Source: SXVE01 sp036388895 (GTDB lineage: Bacteria > Acidobacteriota > Blastocatellia > Pyrinomonadales > Pyrinomonadaceae). From it: a stretch of DNA of 64,000 nucleotides. Where the stretch lies: assembly GCA_036388895.1 (NCBI GenBank), contig DASVQY010000075.1, positions 124,001 to 188,000 of the forward strand, written 5' to 3'. Positions within the stretch are counted from its first letter, which is position 1. Each line of letters opens with the position of its first letter. The notes under the pieces were generated by a model, which was not told the DNA's origin, did no database searches, and was given only the letters and a program-made list of their open reading frames with translations. This document shows positions 16,168-25,072 of the stretch, one piece after another. Made by a program: the position numbers and the translations under genes.

Positions 16168-18516
16168 TTACCCGATCAACCTAAATCCGTAATAAATAAA
16201 ATATCCGATGACGATCAACGCGCCGAAAAGGATAAATGCGGCGTAGCTGCGGACGAATCCGACTTGAATGCCGCGCGCGACGTTGCCGAGCGCCGCGACC
16301 GCGTGCCCGATGCCGTTGACGATGCCGTCAATTACGCCGACATCGAATCCCTTCCATAAACCGTTGCGCGAAAGGTTCGTCAAAGGATTAACTATGTAGC
16401 CGTTGTAAAATTCATCAACGCGCCATTTTTCTTCTAAAATCCTCGGCATTCGCTTGAGCGGATTTCCCCTGAAAATCATCCAGCCGACGCCGATGCCGAA
16501 TGCGGCTAACAAAACCGACAAACCGGCGAGAAGTCTTTCATTGCGAACTTCTTCAGGCGAGTGCTCCGCGTGGTCTTCGGCTGCCGTCTGATGCGATTCG
16601 GGTTTGCCGGCGGGCGCGGCAAAGAAATGTCTCGGCTGTGGTTTTTCTTCCCGGTCTGCGCCGACGGGCGAAGCCGGAGCGTGCGCGTCGCGTTCACCGT
16701 GTTTATTTTCGACTTTGGCGATAACCGGTTCGAGCGTATGTTCAAAAACATTCGCATCTTTTATTCCGACCAGCGAACTCAGTGCATACGGAATGCCGAC
16801 GAGACCGCCGAATGTCGAAAGAATCGCCAGAACAATCAGCGGAACGGTCATCACCAGCGGCGATTCGTGCGGGCGAAAATCAGGCGCGAGCGCGTGATGA
16901 TGTTCGTCTTCATCATCGTGGTCATCTGCGTGCGCCGAATCTGAATGCGCGTCATGTTCGTCAATGTGATGCGCCCAGGCGTGCGGATCGCCGTGCGGCT
17001 CTTTCGCGTCGGCGGCATCGCCTAACGCAAAAGCATTTTCTTCGGCTCGCGACGCTTCGTGCGGATGATCCGCTACCGGCAATTCGGCGTGAAATCTTTC
17101 TTCGCCCCAGAACGTCATCACCATCATTCTGGTCATATAAATTGCGGTCAAAACGGCGGTTACAAGCCCGACAATCCACAAAACGTAATTCCAAGGTTCA
17201 GGAATATTCGGCGAAGCAAAAGTTTTATAAAGAATTTCGTCTTTCGAGAAAAACCCGGCGAAGATCGGAATACCTGAAATCGCCAGCCATCCGGTCAGCA
17301 TTGTTGCAAACGTAATCGGCATATATTTTTTCAAATTGCCCATTCGCCGCATATCCTGTTCGTGGTGCATTCCGTGAATTACGGAACCCGAACCCAAAAA
17401 CAAAAGCGCTTTGAAAAAAGCGTGCGTCATTACGTGGAAGATTGCCGCGACGAACGCGCCGACGCCGCACGCCAAAAACATATAACCGAGCTGCGAAACC
17501 GTCGAATAAGCGAGAACTTTTTTAATGTCGTTTTGCGCCAGACCGATTGTTGCGGCAAAAATCGCCGTCGCCGCGCCAATGATTGCGACGATGAACATCG
17601 CCGTCGGCGCGTTTTGATAAATTGCGTTACAGCGAACCACCATGTAAACGCCAGCAGTGACCATCGTCGCCGCGTGGATAAGCGCCGATACGGGCGTCGG
17701 ACCCGCCATTGCGTCAGGCAGCCAGGTGAAAAGCGGAATTTGCGCCGATTTTCCGGTCGCGCCGATGAACAATAAAACGGCTGCGGAAGTTATTCCGCCC
17801 GCTAAAATCGCGCCCCAGGCAAAAGGTTCCTGCGCCATCTGTCCGATTAAGCCGAGCGCGGATTGGACTTCTTCACCGCCGACGATTTTGTCGTAGAAAG
17901 AAATCGAACCGGTCATCGAAAAGATGAGAAATACGCCCATCAAAACGCCCCAGTCGCCGATGCGGTTCATTACAAACGCTTTTTTCGCCGCTTTTCTCGC
18001 TTCGTCGCGCTTGATGTAATAACCGATCAGCAAATAAGAACACAGCCCGACGCCTTCCCAACCGACGAACATCAGCAGAAAATTATCCGCTAAAATGAGC
18101 GTCAGCATCGAGAACATAAACAGATTTAAATACGCGAAAAAGCGATAAAACCCTTTATCGCCGTGCATATAACCAGTGGCGAAAATGTGAATCAAAAGCC
18201 CGACGAACGTGATAAAACAAACGTAAATTCCCGAAAGCCGATCAATCCCCAAACCGAAATCAGCGCGAAAACCACCAACCTGAATCCACGTCCAGAGGTG
18301 GTCGAGAACCGGAGCCGTTGACCGCAGCGCCCCTTCGTGCGGCGTTCCGATGCCGAATGCGATCATAAAAGCGACGACGCACGAAACGCCGACCGCGGCG
18401 CACGCGACCGCGCCGCTGAACAATTCGTTTTTCAAGCGTCCGCCGATCAGCCAGTTGATTACTGCGCCCAGAAGCGGCGCGAAAATTATTAGACTTAAAA
18501 AGTTGTTTTCAGTCAT
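16168..18516 (-). CDS. nuoL: NADH-quinone oxidoreductase subunit L, enlarged
   Basis: A 782-residue protein, well above the usual 600-650. The N-terminal antiporter core is standard: VGWEGVGLCSYLLIGYY near 150, IPLFTWLPDAMAGPTPVSALIHAATMVTAGVY near 255, and VLAYSTVSQLGYMF near 330. Two hydrophilic insertions enlarge it: a His/Asp-rich one at about residues 475-555 (many HH, HD, DDHDDEDEHHH) and a charged one at about 600-665. The last 100 residues hold the lateral helix and final membrane segment. NuoL is the distal proton-pumping subunit. The start codon overlaps the end of the upstream GNAT gene by 8 bases, so the two are translationally coupled. Confidence 0.95.
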   Translation of the reverse strand: MTENNFLSLIIFAPLLGAVINWLIGGRLKNELFSGAVACAAVGVSCVVAFMIAFGIGTPHEGALRSTAPVLDHLWTWIQVGGFRADFGLGIDRLSGIYVCFITFVGLLIHIFATGYMHGDKGFYRFFAYLNLFMFSMLTLILADNFLLMFVGWEGVGLCSYLLIGYYIKRDEARKAAKKAFVMNRIGDWGVLMGVFLIFSMTGSISFYDKIVGGEEVQSALGLIGQMAQEPFAWGAILAGGITSAAVLLFIGATGKSAQIPLFTWLPDAMAGPTPVSALIHAATMVTAGVYMVVRCNAIYQNAPTAMFIVAIIGAATAIFAATIGLAQNDIKKVLAYSTVSQLGYMFLACGVGAFVAAIFHVMTHAFFKALLFLGSGSVIHGMHHEQDMRRMGNLKKYMPITFATMLTGWLAISGIPIFAGFFSKDEILYKTFASPNIPEPWNYVLWIVGLVTAVLTAIYMTRMMVMTFWGEERFHAELPVADHPHEASRAEENAFALGDAADAKEPHGDPHAWAHHIDEHDAHSDSAHADDHDDEDEHHHALAPDFRPHESPLVMTVPLIVLAILSTFGGLVGIPYALSSLVGIKDANVFEHTLEPVIAKVENKHGERDAHAPASPVGADREEKPQPRHFFAAPAGKPESHQTAAEDHAEHSPEEVRNERLLAGLSVLLAAFGIGVGWMIFRGNPLKRMPRILEEKWRVDEFYNGYIVNPLTNLSRNGLWKGFDVGVIDGIVNGIGHAVAALGNVARGIQVGFVRSYAAFILFGALIVIGYFIYYGFRLIG

Positions 18517-19000
18517 TACACTCTTTTTCGGTCAAATCAAACATCATTTCGACCATTGTTGTTCTAAAACCGTTATGCTCGAAAAATTCTCGGGCACGTT
18601 TGTTTTGAAAAGCCGCCGTCAGCATCAGTTTTTCAGCGCCTAATTGTTTAGCGACCTCGACCGCTTTTTCGAGCAGGAGCTTTCCGGCTTTCTGTCCGCG
18701 TGCTGTTTCCTCAACGTACAAGTCGTGCATCCAGGCGGCGGATACGAGCAAATCGGCGTAATTTTTCGCTTCGTATTTTATATAAGCGAAACCGACGACT
18801 CGTTTTTCAAATTCGGCGACCAAAACCGCCGCATCTTTGGCTTGCGTCTGACTGCCGTAAAACATTGTCATTTGTTCTTTGTCAGCGATCTCCGCAAAGC
18901 GTTTTGGGTTATATTGCTGATGTTGCTCGACGAGCTTGTGCGCGAACTCAGCAATCGTTCGCGCGTCTTCACGAACGGCGCGGCGAAACGTAACAGACAT
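18509..19000 (-). CDS. GNAT-family N-acetyltransferase
   Basis: A 163-residue single-domain GNAT protein. The N-terminus is TFRRAVREDARTIAEFAHKL. Motif A, with its acetyl-CoA loop, is MHDLYVEETARGQKAGKLLLEKAVEVAKQLGAEKLML (about 108-143), followed by RAREFFEHNGF (motif B). The substrate is unknown. It lies between nuoK and nuoL: the gap to nuoK is 5 bases and it overlaps nuoL by 8. It is thus a true member of the complex I operon transcript and could modify an amine or a protein N-terminus, by inference only. Confidence 0.88.
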   Translation of the reverse strand: MSVTFRRAVREDARTIAEFAHKLVEQHQQYNPKRFAEIADKEQMTMFYGSQTQAKDAAVLVAEFEKRVVGFAYIKYEAKNYADLLVSAAWMHDLYVEETARGQKAGKLLLEKAVEVAKQLGAEKLMLTAAFQNKRAREFFEHNGFRTTMVEMMFDLTEKECND

Positions 19001-19005
19001 ATAAA

Positions 19006-19326
19006 TTAATTTTTCAAAATACTCGCGTCGTCAACGTCGACCGATTCGCGGTTGCGGAAAAACGAAATTATAATTCCGAGTCCGACCGCCGCTTCTGCCG
19101 CCGCCACGCTCATTACCATAAAAACGAAAAGCTGTCCGGTCACGTCGGCGTAATAACGCGAAAATCCGACGAATGTTAAATTTACGGCGTTGAGCATCAG
19201 CTCGATGCACATAAACATTCCGATGGCGTTACGTTTGAAAATAACGCCGACCGCACCGATGGTGAATAAAATTCCTGAAAGTGCTAAGTAGCTTGCTAAA
19301 CTCGGTTCCATAAAGTTAATGGTCAA
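19006..19326 (-). CDS. nuoK: NADH-quinone oxidoreductase subunit K
   Basis: A 106-residue membrane protein with three helices: SLASYLALSGILFTIGAVGVIF, IGMFMCIELMLNAVNLTFVGF and LFVFMVMSVAAAEAAVGLGIIISFF. The conserved glutamates of the quinone-to-pump channel are present in helices 2 (CIELMLN) and 3 (AAEAAVG). Length is normal for NuoK/ND4L. It is 53 bases after nuoJ and 5 bases before the GNAT gene. Confidence 0.96.
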   Translation of the reverse strand: MTINFMEPSLASYLALSGILFTIGAVGVIFKRNAIGMFMCIELMLNAVNLTFVGFSRYYADVTGQLFVFMVMSVAAAEAAVGLGIIISFFRNRESVDVDDASILKN

Positions 19327-19379
19327 ATGCCGCTTGATAAGCGATTATTTTCTGGCATCCAGCGTTTGGCGTTTGATAT

Positions 19380-19961
19380 TTAAAATGCGACTCGGTAATC
19401 GTCTTTTTCGTCGCCTTCGTTTCTTCGTTCCAATTCATCTTCAACCATCGCTTCGATTTGCGGCTGGCTGAATCTTCTGACCAAAATTACGCCGCCGATA
19501 ATCGCCATCAAAAGCAAAATGCCGACGATTTCGACGGGCAGAAGATATTCCGTGAACATCGCCGTTCCGATGCTCATCGTCTTACCGACCGTTTCGCCCG
19601 TTTCGACCGACTGCTTCGGAGCCTTCATCGCCGCGTAAAAAATAAAAAACGTCTGCACGAGCAAGACCAGACCCAAACCTCCGCCGATGGCATAAAGATA
19701 GCGCAGGCGATTGAGCGGTCTGTCTTCTTCGAGGTTTAAGAGCATTATGACGAAAACCACGAGAACCATAATCGCGCCGGCGTAAATCAAAATCTGCACT
19801 GCGGCGATAAACGGCGCGGCGAGCGTGACATATAGAACCGAAAGCGAAATAAACACGCCGATCAGCGAAATGGCGCTGTAAAGCGGGTTTCTGTGATAAA
19901 CCGTCGAGAGTGCGCAGGCGATGGCAAGTCCGGCGAAAATGAAAAATAAAGCGGTAGTCAT
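19380..19961 (-). CDS. nuoJ: NADH-quinone oxidoreductase subunit J
   Basis: A 193-residue subunit with five hydrophobic segments in the first 160 residues and the ND6 signature IYAGAIMVLVVFVIMLLNLE near 60-79. The C-terminus is a charged cytoplasmic tail of about 30 residues. It follows nuoH after only 69 bases, with no nuoI gene in between. Confidence 0.95.
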   Translation of the reverse strand: MTTALFFIFAGLAIACALSTVYHRNPLYSAISLIGVFISLSVLYVTLAAPFIAAVQILIYAGAIMVLVVFVIMLLNLEEDRPLNRLRYLYAIGGGLGLVLLVQTFFIFYAAMKAPKQSVETGETVGKTMSIGTAMFTEYLLPVEIVGILLLMAIIGGVILVRRFSQPQIEAMVEDELERRNEGDEKDDYRVAF

Positions 19962-19964
19962 AGA

Positions 19965-20027
19965 AAAGATGTCAGATGTCAGATGTCAGATGTCAGTGAA
20001 AATCAAATACCCGCATCCGACATCTTT
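19965..20027. repeat. heptamer tandem repeat with inverted copy, nuoH-nuoJ spacer
   Basis: Four exact tandem copies of gatgtca at 19968-19995. aaagatgtc (19965-19973) is complementary to gacatcttt (20019-20027). The whole spacer is repeat, so a hairpin in the nuo mRNA is likely. Confidence 0.8.
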
Positions 20028-20030
20028 AGC

Positions 20031-21119
20031 TTAACTGTTCAAAAAATAAACGATAACAATCGTCAGAATCACATTTGCCAGCGCGAGCGGCAGTAGAAAC
20101 TTCCAGCCGAAGTTCATCAATTGATCGAAACGAAAACGCGGCAGCGTTCCGCGAATCCAAATATATAGAAACAAAAACGCGCAAATTTTTCCGATAAATC
20201 CGATGTGACTGACGATTGCGTAGGGAATAGAGCCCGGTTCGAGAATACGTCCGAGTCCCGGAATATACCAGCCGCCCAAAAACAGAACTGTAACCATTAC
20301 TGAAACCGTGAACATATTCACGTATTCCGCCATAAAAAACAGCGCGAATTTGAGAGCCGAATATTCAGTATGAAACCCTGCAACCAACTCGGTTTCAGCT
20401 TCGGGTAAGTCAAACGGCACGCGGTTCGTTTCAGCAAACGCCGCGATCAAAAATACGATAAACCCGATAAACTGCGGAATGATAAACCACCTGAACGGCG
20501 ACAAAATCTGCGCGTTGATGATTCCGTTCAAATCGAGCGTGCCGGCGAGCATTACAACGCCGATGACCGACGCGCCCATCGCGAGCTCGTACGAAATCAT
20601 CTGCGCCGACGAACGAAGTCCGCCCATCAAAGAATACTTCGAGTTTGACGACCATCCTGCTAACGCGATTCCGTAAACACCGACCGAGGTAATTCCCAAG
20701 ACAAACAAAACGCCGACATCAATCTGCGCAATCGTCATCGGTAGCTGGCGAATGTTGTCGCCCAAACCGTAAGGCAGGAAACTCCAGTCAATCGTCGTAA
20801 TTACAGGACCGAACGGATAAACGACAATCGGCATCAGCGCGCACGTCAAAGCGACAATCGGCGCTAAAAAATAAACGAATTTCGTGGATTTGTCGGGCAC
20901 GAGGTCTTCTTTGAAAATGAATTTCAAAAGATCGGCAAACGGCTGCATAACGCCCCACGGTCCGACGCGATTCGGACCGATGCGCCCTTGAATCCAGCCC
21001 AAAACTTTCCGTTCCGCCAAAACCGTGTACGCGACGATCATCAAAACGCCTTGAAAGGCGAGCAGAATCGCTATAGAAAAAACAATAAAAGGAAAAGCAG
21101 TTCTTACGACAGATTCCAT
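20031..21119 (-). CDS. nuoH: NADH-quinone oxidoreductase subunit H
   Basis: A 362-residue membrane subunit with about eight helices that helps form the quinone pocket. Landmarks: AERKVLGWIQGRIGPNRVGPWG near 36-57, SSAQMISYELAMG near 173 and AAFAETNRVPFDLPEAETELVAGFHTEYS near 225-255. Length is normal. It is separated from nuoG by a 140-base spacer carrying two hairpins. Confidence 0.96.
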   Translation of the reverse strand: MESVVRTAFPFIVFSIAILLAFQGVLMIVAYTVLAERKVLGWIQGRIGPNRVGPWGVMQPFADLLKFIFKEDLVPDKSTKFVYFLAPIVALTCALMPIVVYPFGPVITTIDWSFLPYGLGDNIRQLPMTIAQIDVGVLFVLGITSVGVYGIALAGWSSNSKYSLMGGLRSSAQMISYELAMGASVIGVVMLAGTLDLNGIINAQILSPFRWFIIPQFIGFIVFLIAAFAETNRVPFDLPEAETELVAGFHTEYSALKFALFFMAEYVNMFTVSVMVTVLFLGGWYIPGLGRILEPGSIPYAIVSHIGFIGKICAFLFLYIWIRGTLPRFRFDQLMNFGWKFLLPLALANVILTIVIVYFLNS

Positions 21120-21131
21120 AAAAAGAATTTT

Positions 21132-21155
21132 CGGACGAAAAAATTAATTCGTCCG
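21132..21155. repeat. hairpin 1 in nuoG-nuoH spacer
   Basis: cggacgaa (21132-21139) and ttcgtccg (21148-21155) form a perfect 8-bp stem with an 8-base loop, just upstream of nuoH. Confidence 0.65.
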
Positions 21156-21231
21156 GCGCAGCAAATGCCGCGAAATTTATTGAATTTTACAAACTAAAAA
21201 GTTTAATTGAATTCGCGCGCTAAAGCAAAAT

Positions 21232-21255
21232 TGGACGAGCCGCTTGACTCGTCCA
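21232..21255 (-). terminator. hairpin 2 in nuoG-nuoH spacer, just after nuoG
   Basis: tggacgag (21232-21239) pairs with ctcgtcca (21248-21255) around 8 bases, followed on the minus strand by ATTTTGCTTT. It could be a partial (attenuating) terminator or an mRNA 3'-end stabiliser. Its arms share GGACGA/TCGTCC with hairpin 1. Confidence 0.5.
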
Positions 21256-21259
21256 GATG

Positions 21260-23563
21260 TTATTTGAAAACAACATTGCTGGCGACGGTTTCTTTGTCGT
21301 CAATTCTATCTTTGACGCCGACCGACGCGATCTCCGCCAATTCTTCGACTTTCAGCGTGCCGTCGAGATTAAACTGCGCGAGCGGTGGAACCAGCAAGTT
21401 TTCCGGTTTCGGATTTCCCGCCGCGAGCAGATGAAACTGCGGAGTTTTACCGGTCATCGTCGTAACGCGATGCAGTTTGTACCCGACGCGTGGCGTAACA
21501 GTAATTTTTTCGCCTGCTTTCGGCATCGCTTCGACTTTTCGCCGTAAGACATCTAATTCGTTCGACAAATCGCGGCTTTCTCGAATTTGGTGTTTGACCT
21601 GAACAGGTTTCGATTCGTCCTTTAAATTCGTGTAACGCAATCCCGCATATGCTGGAACTGCGTCGGCAATCGCTTTGAAAACCATCGGCGACGAGAAATT
21701 ATAACCGAAATCTACATCTAATTCGCGCGCGATTATCGAAGCGATGACCCAATCAGGTTTCGATTGATGAACCGGTTCGATTGATTTGCGAACTCTCTGC
21801 ACAAATCCTGTGTTGTTGGTAAAAGTTCCGTCAACTTCGGCAAAACTCGCTGCCGGGAGAACAACATCAGCGTATTGGGTTGTCTCGGTTTCAAACAATT
21901 CCTGCACGACGACAAAATCTTTATTTGCTAAAAGATTGGTTTTATCTTCGGGCAGACTTCCGGCGATAAGCAACGTTCTCGAACTGCGCAGAACTTCTTC
22001 GAGCGGTTTTTTGCCCGCCATCATATCGTTGGCACCGACCGAATTATTGTAAAGCGGTAGCGGTTGAAGCAACACGCGTCGGTTTTCCGAAGCATATTTC
22101 CCGGCAGCGTTCGCCAAAGCTGCCTGAGCTTCCGCCGACAAATCTCTGCCGACTATAATTACCAGATCGCCTTCTGTCTCGCCGATTGTTTTTAATAAAC
22201 TATCAATTTCCTCTTGACCCACGCCCATTTTATCGAGAACCGTCTCGTCTGCCTGGTCAGCGAATGCGAGCGCAAAAGCATCAAGCGAGCCTCGGTTAAC
22301 GTGAATAAACTGGCTTGCTTGAGCTGTCAAACGGATCGGCGTGTGATGAACGACAATGAAGTTGGCTCCTCCGTTACGAACTGCCTGGCGAATTTGTTTT
22401 CCGGTAAAAGTCTGTTCTTCTTCCGGCTCTCCGCCGATTAAAAGAATCGTCTTCGCGTGCCGAATCTGTTTGTGCGTAGTAAGCGGCGCGCTCAAATTGT
22501 CGAAAAACGGAGCCAAATCATAGGCGTCTGAAACTGCGTAATTACTCGTATTAAGCGCTTCTGTCGCGAATTGCTTGAGCGTAAAGATCGCTTCGTTCGT
22601 CAATCGCGACGACGCGACGACGCCTACATTGCTGCCGCTTTCTCTGAATTTAGCGCCGACAAAACGAATCGCTTCGTCCCAGGTTGTCGGAATCAGTTTC
22701 CCGCCTTTTTGGTAACGAATAAGAGGCGTTTTAAGTCGGTCTTTAGAGTTGATAAAACCGTGAGCGAAACGCGCTTTAACATCAAGAAATTCACCGTTCA
22801 AGCCATTTACATAACGATCTCGCGCAACTATACGGAGAATTTCACTTCCTCGTGATCCGAGGCTCAATTGCATTCCGTCCGAACCATACGTGTCTGTCGA
22901 ACGAGTTTGATCCATTTCCCATGGACGCGCTTCGTGGCGATAAAGTCCGTCTAGAAGCGTTCCCGTCGGACAAACTTCGATGCAATTGCCGCACTGAGAG
23001 CAGCCGAGCCAGCCGCCGTATGTTCCAATAACGGTGTTTACGCCGCGATTTCCGGCTTCGATAGCCTCTTCACCCATCCATTCATCGCAAACTCTCGTGC
23101 AGCGTTTGCACAAAATACAGCGTTGCGGATCGTTGGCGACAATCGGCGAGAGGAATTTTTCCGGCTGCGCATTTTTGCGCTCGACAAACCGTTCTTCCAG
23201 ATCACCCCAATCCATCACCATTTCCTGCAATTCGCACTCGCCGCCGCGGTCACAGACCGGACAATCAAGCGGGTGATTCGCGAGCAGGAATTCGCTCATC
23301 GCGCGCTGCGCTTTCTCAATTTCTTCACTTTGTGTGGTAACCACCATTCCGTCAGTACAGGTAATCGTGCAAGAAGTCTGGAGCTTCGGCATCTTTTCGA
23401 TGCGAACCAAACACATCCGGCATGAAGCCTGTAAAGCGAGGTCTCCGTAATAACAAAACGACGGAATCCCGAAGCCGTTTTCGCGGCACACTTCTATAAG
23501 GCGCGCGCCTTTTTCGACTTCGAATTCCTGTCCATTAATTGTAACTTTGATGAGTTCTGACAT
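21260..23563 (-). CDS. nuoG: NADH-quinone oxidoreductase subunit G
   Basis: A 767-residue iron-sulfur subunit of the peripheral arm. The N-terminal [2Fe-2S] domain has Cys in CYYGDLALQASCRMC (about 38-52). The His/Cys [4Fe-4S] motif HPLDCPVCDRGGEC is near 97. The two-cluster domain has CILCKRCTRVC near 152 and CSQCGNCIEVC near 194. A molybdopterin-oxidoreductase-like domain without obvious active cofactor residues makes up the rest. It is preceded in the operon by the small bTHX gene. Confidence 0.95.
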   Translation of the reverse strand: MSELIKVTINGQEFEVEKGARLIEVCRENGFGIPSFCYYGDLALQASCRMCLVRIEKMPKLQTSCTITCTDGMVVTTQSEEIEKAQRAMSEFLLANHPLDCPVCDRGGECELQEMVMDWGDLEERFVERKNAQPEKFLSPIVANDPQRCILCKRCTRVCDEWMGEEAIEAGNRGVNTVIGTYGGWLGCSQCGNCIEVCPTGTLLDGLYRHEARPWEMDQTRSTDTYGSDGMQLSLGSRGSEILRIVARDRYVNGLNGEFLDVKARFAHGFINSKDRLKTPLIRYQKGGKLIPTTWDEAIRFVGAKFRESGSNVGVVASSRLTNEAIFTLKQFATEALNTSNYAVSDAYDLAPFFDNLSAPLTTHKQIRHAKTILLIGGEPEEEQTFTGKQIRQAVRNGGANFIVVHHTPIRLTAQASQFIHVNRGSLDAFALAFADQADETVLDKMGVGQEEIDSLLKTIGETEGDLVIIVGRDLSAEAQAALANAAGKYASENRRVLLQPLPLYNNSVGANDMMAGKKPLEEVLRSSRTLLIAGSLPEDKTNLLANKDFVVVQELFETETTQYADVVLPAASFAEVDGTFTNNTGFVQRVRKSIEPVHQSKPDWVIASIIARELDVDFGYNFSSPMVFKAIADAVPAYAGLRYTNLKDESKPVQVKHQIRESRDLSNELDVLRRKVEAMPKAGEKITVTPRVGYKLHRVTTMTGKTPQFHLLAAGNPKPENLLVPPLAQFNLDGTLKVEELAEIASVGVKDRIDDKETVASNVVFK

Positions 23564-23594
23564 TTTTAATCGTTAATTCTATTCAAACTAAAAA

Positions 23595-23720
23595 CTACTC
23601 TTTCGTTTCGGATTTAGTTTCGGCACCCGCCGCATTTTTGTTTTTACTTTTCGGACGGGTTTTGCCGTAACTGCCCGCAAAAATTTTTCCTCGTCTGGTT
23701 CTTTTATCGCCTTTTCCCAC
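23595..23720 (-). CDS. 30S ribosomal protein THX (bTHX)
   Basis: A 41-residue, very basic protein from GTG 23720. The N-terminus reads MGKGDKRTRRGKIFAGSYGK, followed by TRPKSKNK, which matches the bTHX family known from the Thermus 30S head. A strong Shine-Dalgarno sequence (agagaggtga) sits 5-7 bases upstream of the GTG and decides the start. It lies in the 178-base space between nuoF and nuoG, 21 bases after nuoF and 31 before nuoG. The C-terminal 12 residues (AGAETKSETKE) are a variable tail. Confidence 0.88.
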   Translation of the reverse strand: MGKGDKRTRRGKIFAGSYGKTRPKSKNKNAAGAETKSETKE

Positions 23721-23741
23721 AATTTTCACCTCTCTAAAAAA

Positions 23742-25052
23742 TTATACGTTAGGAGAAATTCCGTTGCCGTTCGTTTTATTCAAAAGCCATTTCTTGAAAT
23801 CTTCAGGAAAACGTTTAACAGCGCTTTGAATAGGCCACGCTGCTGCGTCTCCGAGCGGACAGAACGATTTTCCTTCGATGTTATCGCAAATATCGAGCAT
23901 TAGTTGGGCGTCTTCCGGTCTTCCGTCGCCTGCCGCGATGCGGTTGAAGACTTTTACCAGCCAATCGGTTCCTTCGCGGCACGGCGTGCACCAGCCGCAC
24001 GATTCGTGTTTGTAGAATTCCGTCAGATTTTTCGTGGATTCCATCACGTCAACCGTTTCGTCCATCACGATAAATCCGCCCGAACCGACCATCGAACCGG
24101 CTTCGACTAAACCTTCATAATCGAGCGTAACATTTTTGCCGATGATTTGGTCGGCGTTCATAATGTAAACGCTGGAACCGCCGGGGATAACGGCTTTTAA
24201 TTTTTTATCCGGTCGGATCATTCCGCCGCAGTCTTCCATAATGAACTTTTCCATATCGCGGTAGCCCATCGGAAGCTCGTAAACGCCGGGTTTTTTGACG
24301 TGACCGGAGACTGACCACAATTTAGTGCCGCCGCTCTTTTCAGTTCCCAAATTGCGCCACGCTTCGCCGCCCATTTCGATAATCTGCGGAACGCTCGTCA
24401 AAGTTTCCACGTTATTTACAACGGTCGGGCAAGCATAAACACCTTCCACAGCCGGGAAAGGCGGCTTCATTCGAGGATGTCCGCGATAACCTTCTAGACT
24501 CGACAAAAGCGCGGTTTCTTCGCCGCAGATATATGCGCCTGCTCCAGTGTGCGTGAAAACCTCGCACGTAAAATCCGAGCCTAAAATGTTTTTTCCGACT
24601 AAATTAGCCGCGCGCGCTTCCTCAATCGCCGCGTCCATAATATCAATCAAATAACGATATTCGCCGCGATAATAGATGTAGCAAGCCTGCGAACCGAGCG
24701 CGAAAGCCGCTATCAACATTCCTTCAATAAGCGAATGCGGATCGAGTTCAAGCAAATAACGGTCTTTGAATGTTCCCGGTTCGGATTCGTCGGCGTTGCA
24801 GACGATGTATTTCGGCTTCGGCGATTGACGCGGAACGAAACTCCATTTCATTCCAGTCGGGAAACCCGCGCCGCCGCGTCCGCGCAGTGCCGACGCTTTA
24901 ACTTCGTTAATAATTTCGTCCGGCGTCATATTCATCGCTTTTCTCAGCGATTCGTAGCCGCCGGTTTCCTGGTAAACCTTGAGCGTATGCGAATTTTCCA
25001 TATGCACGCGCTTTAGTTGTAAAGGTTCACATCCGATTGCTCTGATTTCCAT
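23742..25052 (-). CDS. nuoF: NADH-quinone oxidoreductase subunit F (NADH-binding)
   Basis: A 436-residue flavoprotein subunit that oxidises NADH through FMN. The NADH/FMN motif GRGGAGFPTGMKWSF is at about 59-73, with YIVCNADESEPGTFKDR near 80 and GAGAYICGEETALLSSLEG near 168. The N3 [4Fe-4S] ligands are in ESCGWCTPCREG near 348 and SFCPLGD near 393. Length is normal. It is 20 bases after nuoE. Confidence 0.96.
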   Translation of the reverse strand: MEIRAIGCEPLQLKRVHMENSHTLKVYQETGGYESLRKAMNMTPDEIINEVKASALRGRGGAGFPTGMKWSFVPRQSPKPKYIVCNADESEPGTFKDRYLLELDPHSLIEGMLIAAFALGSQACYIYYRGEYRYLIDIMDAAIEEARAANLVGKNILGSDFTCEVFTHTGAGAYICGEETALLSSLEGYRGHPRMKPPFPAVEGVYACPTVVNNVETLTSVPQIIEMGGEAWRNLGTEKSGGTKLWSVSGHVKKPGVYELPMGYRDMEKFIMEDCGGMIRPDKKLKAVIPGGSSVYIMNADQIIGKNVTLDYEGLVEAGSMVGSGGFIVMDETVDVMESTKNLTEFYKHESCGWCTPCREGTDWLVKVFNRIAAGDGRPEDAQLMLDICDNIEGKSFCPLGDAAAWPIQSAVKRFPEDFKKWLLNKTNGNGISPNV

Positions 25053-25072
25053 ATTTAGAAAACTTTATGTGT

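Noticed and set aside
16500..17315. Several plus-strand frames over nuoL
   Set aside because: Arg/His-rich shadows of the nuoL coding strand with no ribosome sites or family motifs.
20031..21259. Possible hidden nuoI near nuoH
   Set aside because: No CxxCxxCxxxC ferredoxin motif appears in any frame of the nuoG-nuoH or nuoH-nuoJ spacers.
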